Shown here: one piece after another, positions 5,528 through 7,860 of the stretch
Numbering within the stretch: the first letter of the stretch is position 1
Layout of the letters: each line of letters opens with the position of its first letter
NCBI GenBank assembly: GCA_937921835.1
Contig: CAKZVG010000389.1
Location: 1-7,860, forward strand
Length of the DNA: 7,860 nucleotides
Source: an uncultured Bryobacteraceae bacterium
GTDB taxonomy: Bacteria > Acidobacteriota > Terriglobia > Bryobacterales > Bryobacteraceae
Direction of reading: 5' to 3'
Translations under genes and position numbers: made by a program
The notes under the pieces: generated by a model
Told to the model about the DNA's origin: nothing
Seen by the model: the letters and a program-made list of their open reading frames with translations, nothing else
Databases searched by the model: none

Positions 5528-6916
5528 TCAGGGCCTTTTCCAGAAACGCTCGATCTCTTCGAGCGTCTTGCCCTTCGTCTCGGGCGTCAGCAGCCGCACA
5601 AAGAGAAAGGTCACGATGCACATTCCCGAGTAAAGCCAGAAGGCGCCCGAAATCGTGATCGCGCGCGACAGAGAGAGGAACGTCATGGTGAGCGCCACGC
5701 ACGCCACCCACAGGCTGATGGTCGCAATCGACATGGCGCGCCCGCGGATCCTGGTGGGAAAGATCTCCGCCATAACCACCCAAACGCCCGGTCCCAATCC
5801 CACCGCGAACGCCGCCACCAGCACCAGCATCACGCCCAGCACCAGCGGCGCCGGCGGGGGATCGAACAGAAACGCCGCGCCCAGCAGAAGGTGGCCGATC
5901 GCCATCACGCCCGCGGACCACATCAGCAGCGGTCTGCGGCCCGCGCGGTCGATGATCGAAAGCGCCACCAGGGTGGCCGCGAAGTTCACCAGCCCCACGA
6001 CCACATTGGCGCCGATGGCGGAGGTCTCGCTGTGCCCGCCCACGCGTTCCTTGAAAATAATCGAGCCGTAGAACAACACCGTGTTGATGCCGGTGATCTG
6101 TTGCAGGACCGCCAGCGAGACGGCGATCACCAGCGCCCGGCGCAGTCCCGGTTCGAGCAGCTCGCGCAGGCGCCCCGTCTCCTCGGCGATGGCGGCCTGG
6201 ATCTGCTTGAGTTCCACGCGCGCGGCCGCGCTTCCCGACACGCGTTCGAGCACCCGGAAGGCCTCCGCCTCGCGCCCGTTCTCGGTCAGCCAGCGCGGGC
6301 TTTCGGGCACGAACATCATGCCCGCCAGAAACGCGGCCGAGGGCGCCACGGCGGCGGCGAACATCCAGCGCCAGCTTCCCGGACCCTGGTAGGACAGCAG
6401 CCAGTTGGTGAGGTACGCCAGCAGAATGCCGGTCACGATCGCCATCTGGTTCAGCGAGACCAGCCGCCCGCGGATGCGCGCCGGCGAGACTTCGGCGATG
6501 TAGAGCGGCGCCAGCAGCGACGCCGCGCCGATGGCCACGCCCCCCAGGAACCGCGCCGCCGCGAACTCGGCCAGGTTCCGCGGCAGCGCCGCGCCGATCG
6601 AGGACAACGCGAAAAGACCCGCCGCCACGATCAGGATCCGGCGCCGCCCGAAACGGTCGCTGAGCGCCCCGGCGATGCTCGCCCCCGCCACGCAGCCGAA
6701 CAGCAGCGAACTGGCCGCCATCTCGGTCTGGACCTCGCTGAGCGCGAGCTCCTGCCGCAGCAGCAGAAGCGCGCCGTTGATGACCGCGATGTCAAAGCCG
6801 AACAACAGGCCCGACGTCGCGGCCACCGTCGACACCAGGTAGGCGAACAGGGAACTCACCGGGGCGCCGGATTGAAGCTCGCCGGCGCCAGGCCGGGCGA
6901 TGGGTATGTGTGGCAT
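5528..6916 (-). CDS. MFS sugar porter (XylE/GLUT-like sugar transporter)
   Basis: The 462-residue product has the length and about 12 hydrophobic segments of the MFS sugar porter family, in the inner membrane. Signatures in order: SGLLFGFDIAVINGAL (35-50), DRFGRRR (87-93), PLYIAEVSPARIRGRLVSLN (137-156), PESPRWL (204-210), QQITGINTVLFYGS (272-285), DRAGRRPLL (323-331), GPGVWVVMAEIFPTRIRGRA (375-394) and PETKGKTLEEIE (445-456). Q272, Q273, N278 and W379 correspond to the sugar-binding residues of E. coli XylE, and D42 to its proton-coupling Asp, which suggests proton symport of a pentose or hexose (inference). The exact sugar cannot be read. The ATG at 6916 is chosen because the preceding frame, open to 7375, is antisense to pgl and lacks family similarity. 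No Shine-Dalgarno. It is divergent from pgl and 51 bases upstream of rpoN on the same strand. Confidence 0.93.
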   Translation of the reverse strand: MPHIPIARPGAGELQSGAPVSSLFAYLVSTVAATSGLLFGFDIAVINGALLLLRQELALSEVQTEMAASSLLFGCVAGASIAGALSDRFGRRRILIVAAGLFALSSIGAALPRNLAEFAAARFLGGVAIGAASLLAPLYIAEVSPARIRGRLVSLNQMAIVTGILLAYLTNWLLSYQGPGSWRWMFAAAVAPSAAFLAGMMFVPESPRWLTENGREAEAFRVLERVSGSAAARVELKQIQAAIAEETGRLRELLEPGLRRALVIAVSLAVLQQITGINTVLFYGSIIFKERVGGHSETSAIGANVVVGLVNFAATLVALSIIDRAGRRPLLMWSAGVMAIGHLLLGAAFLFDPPPAPLVLGVMLVLVAAFAVGLGPGVWVVMAEIFPTRIRGRAMSIATISLWVACVALTMTFLSLSRAITISGAFWLYSGMCIVTFLFVRLLTPETKGKTLEEIERFWKRP

Positions 6917-6925
6917 GAAACGCTT

Positions 6926-6943
6926 ATTGTACACGCGCGCGTG
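6926..6943 (-). promoter_or_regulatory. Candidate sugar porter promoter: -10-like box abutting a 12-bp palindrome
   Basis: TACAAT (6931-6926, minus strand) ends nine bases before the ATG; transcription from about 6919 would leave a three-base leader. Directly upstream is CACGCGCGCGTG (6932-6943), a perfect 12-bp palindrome in the spacer of the promoter, a classic place for a repressor. The -35 region shows no good hexamer. Operator function is inferred from symmetry and position only. Confidence 0.35.
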
Positions 6944-6965
6944 GCAGTTGCCGCCCGGCGCGGCC

Positions 6966-7143
6966 GTCATCTTCGGCGCCGGCGGCGGCCCCGCGCGGCG
7001 GGAACTCCTGCCGTCGGCCTTCGCCGGAGGCTCTTCTCTTCCAGGCGCCCGGCGAGCTTCCGCGGGAAGAGATGCCGACACTTGAATCCGGCGCCGTGTT
7101 CGATGATACTCTGGAGCGGGTGACGCGGATCGCCGCGTTGTGA
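6966..7143 (+). pseudogene. Apparent degenerate zwf (glucose-6-phosphate dehydrogenase) N-terminal remnant
   Basis: The plus strand at 6966-7013 reads VIFGAGGGPARRELLP, which closely matches the NADP-binding N-terminus of glucose-6-phosphate dehydrogenase (VIFGA[SG]GDLT[KR]RKL[LI]P). The frame then runs out of similarity and stops at 7085-7087, while the frame displaced by one base continues LLFQAPGELPREE (7033-7071), like the [LF]xxxGxLPxxF segment expected next in Zwf. That second frame ends as MPTLESGAVFDDTLERVTRI-AAL with TGA at 7141-7143, ten bases before pgl. Zwf is ~500 residues, so over 90 percent is missing. The position is telling: zwf commonly lies directly upstream of pgl. I infer a truncated, frameshifted relic. 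Against it: the match is short, the spacing between the segments is about four residues too long, and the sequence is GC-rich. Confidence 0.4.
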
Positions 7144-7152
7144 GGGTGCCCG

Positions 7153-7860
7153 ATGAGCGTTCAACACCACGTCTATCCCAGTCCCGAACTGGCGGCCGAT
7201 GCCTGCTCGAACCAGGTGTGCGCGCGCCTGGAGGAAGCCCTCTCGGGAAGGGACTTCGCGACGCTGGCGGTCTCCGGCGGAACGACGCCGCGGCTGCTGT
7301 TCGAGCGCCTGGCGCGCTCGCTGCTTCCCTGGAACAGCATCCACCTGTTCTGGGTTGACGAGCGCGCCGTTCCACCCACCGACACGGCGAGCAACTACCG
7401 TCTGGCGGAGGAAACTCTGATCCGCCCGGCGCGCATTCCGCGCCGCAACGTCCACCGCATCCAGGCCGAATTCAAACCGGAGTCGGCCGCGCGGCGCTAC
7501 GCCGAGGAAATCCGCGAGTTTTTCGGGCTGGAGAGCGGCGAGATCCCGCGCTTCGACGTCATCCAGCGCGGCATGGGCGCAGACGGCCACACGGCGAGCC
7601 TGTTTCCGGGCGAGCCACTGATCGAGGACCGCGAGCGGATCGCGGCCGCGGTGTTCGTTGAGAAGCTCAACCAGTGGCGGGTGACGCTGTTGCCGGCGGT
7701 GCTGCTGGCCGCCAGCCACACGGTGTTCCTGGTCACGGGCGAGGACAAGGCCGAGGCGGTGCGGATGGTGTTCAGGGATCCTTACGATCCCATGCGCTGC
7801 CCGGCGCAAATGGCCTCGCACCACGGGCGCGGCGTGACCTGGTTTCTGGATTCCGCCGCG
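7153..7860 (+). CDS. pgl: 6-phosphogluconolactonase (C-terminal end cut by window edge)
   Basis: From the ATG at 7153 the frame is open to the edge (236 residues), near the usual 230-260, so only a short tail is missing. Pgl hydrolyses 6-phosphogluconolactone to 6-phosphogluconate in the cytoplasm, the second step of the oxidative pentose phosphate pathway. Diagnostic motifs: LAVSGGTTPRLLFERL (38-53, the phosphate-binding SGG[ST]TP), WVDERAVPPTDTASNYRLA (67-85), GMGADGHTASLFPG (140-153) and VTLLPAVLLAASHTVFLVTG (177-196). Residues 138-139 are Gln-Arg where the family usually has hydrophobic residues (LLGMG becomes QRGMG). GAGG at 7142-7145 seven bases upstream is an acceptable ribosome binding site. 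The gene is divergent from the sugar porter and directly follows the apparent zwf remnant, so its own promoter is unclear. GlmS/NagB-like sugar isomerases share the fold, but the DGHTASLFPG motif identifies Pgl. Confidence 0.93.
   Translation, partial: MSVQHHVYPSPELAADACSNQVCARLEEALSGRDFATLAVSGGTTPRLLFERLARSLLPWNSIHLFWVDERAVPPTDTASNYRLAEETLIRPARIPRRNVHRIQAEFKPESAARRYAEEIREFFGLESGEIPRFDVIQRGMGADGHTASLFPGEPLIEDRERIAAAVFVEKLNQWRVTLLPAVLLAASHTVFLVTGEDKAEAVRMVFRDPYDPMRCPAQMASHHGRGVTWFLDSAA

Noticed and set aside
4574..7123. Very long plus-strand open frame (about 850 codons) opposite rpoN and the sugar porter
   Set aside because: It is antisense to two clear genes, is His/Arg/Gln-rich and has no recognisable domain; long shadow frames are expected in GC-rich DNA.
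7112..7126. GG-N10-GC spacing upstream of pgl as a second sigma-54 promoter
   Set aside because: Only the two dinucleotides fit; the TTGC part is ACGC and the surrounding bases do not match.
6917..7375. Extended sugar porter frame reaching into pgl on the opposite strand
   Set aside because: The added residues are Arg/Pro-rich antisense of pgl and the gap; the family begins near the ATG at 6916.

Overview
The window is GC-rich, densely coding bacterial chromosome. The gene set suggests an acidobacterium, perhaps of the Solibacter/Bryobacter type: an OmcA/MtrC-family multiheme cytochrome, a long-form ribosome hibernation factor, a RapZ with a Gly-Thr P-loop ending, and a MerR-type protein containing [15 protein letters not shown]. 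This is an inference from remembered family resemblance; Myxococcota or other delta-proteobacterial relatives are not excluded. I see no rRNA, tRNA, CRISPR array, insertion sequence or phage gene.

Layout, left to right. (1) 1-884, minus: 5' part of a secreted OmcA/MtrC-type multiheme c-type cytochrome, cut by the window edge, preceded by a good ribosome binding site and a candidate sigma-54 promoter. (2) 1031-1747, minus: rlmB, a 23S rRNA 2'-O-methyltransferase. (3) 1914-2339, plus: a small MerR-type DNA-binding protein, divergent from rlmB and convergent with rapZ; its stop codon interlocks with that of rapZ in one CTAG. (4) 2336-5476, minus: rpoN - hpf - rapZ, the classic sigma-54 cluster, here without ptsN or hprK. 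(5) 5528-6916, minus: an MFS sugar porter. (6) 7153-end, plus: pgl (6-phosphogluconolactonase), almost complete. The 236-base gap between the porter and pgl holds what looks like a broken remnant of zwf, which often precedes pgl.

How the genes fit together. RpoN is the alternative sigma factor that needs enhancer-binding ATPases; HPF silences and dimerises ribosomes; RapZ links cell-envelope amino-sugar metabolism to RNA or nucleotide sensing in the species studied. The sugar porter and pgl concern sugar uptake and the oxidative pentose phosphate pathway. The cytochrome may depend on the sigma factor encoded 3 kb away, because its upstream region carries a GG-N10-GC core (TTGG...TTGCT) at the right distance from the Shine-Dalgarno and start codon.

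The most unusual pattern is in the start regions. Four genes that lack a well-placed Shine-Dalgarno (rlmB, MerR-type, rpoN, sugar porter) each have a -10-like hexamer ending only 6-9 bases before the ATG, which predicts leaderless or nearly leaderless mRNAs. The three genes without such a hexamer (cytochrome, hpf, pgl) carry purine-rich ribosome binding sites. I see no complete undescribed system in the window; the more interesting signals are this start-site dichotomy, the candidate sigma-54 promoter and the apparent zwf remnant.
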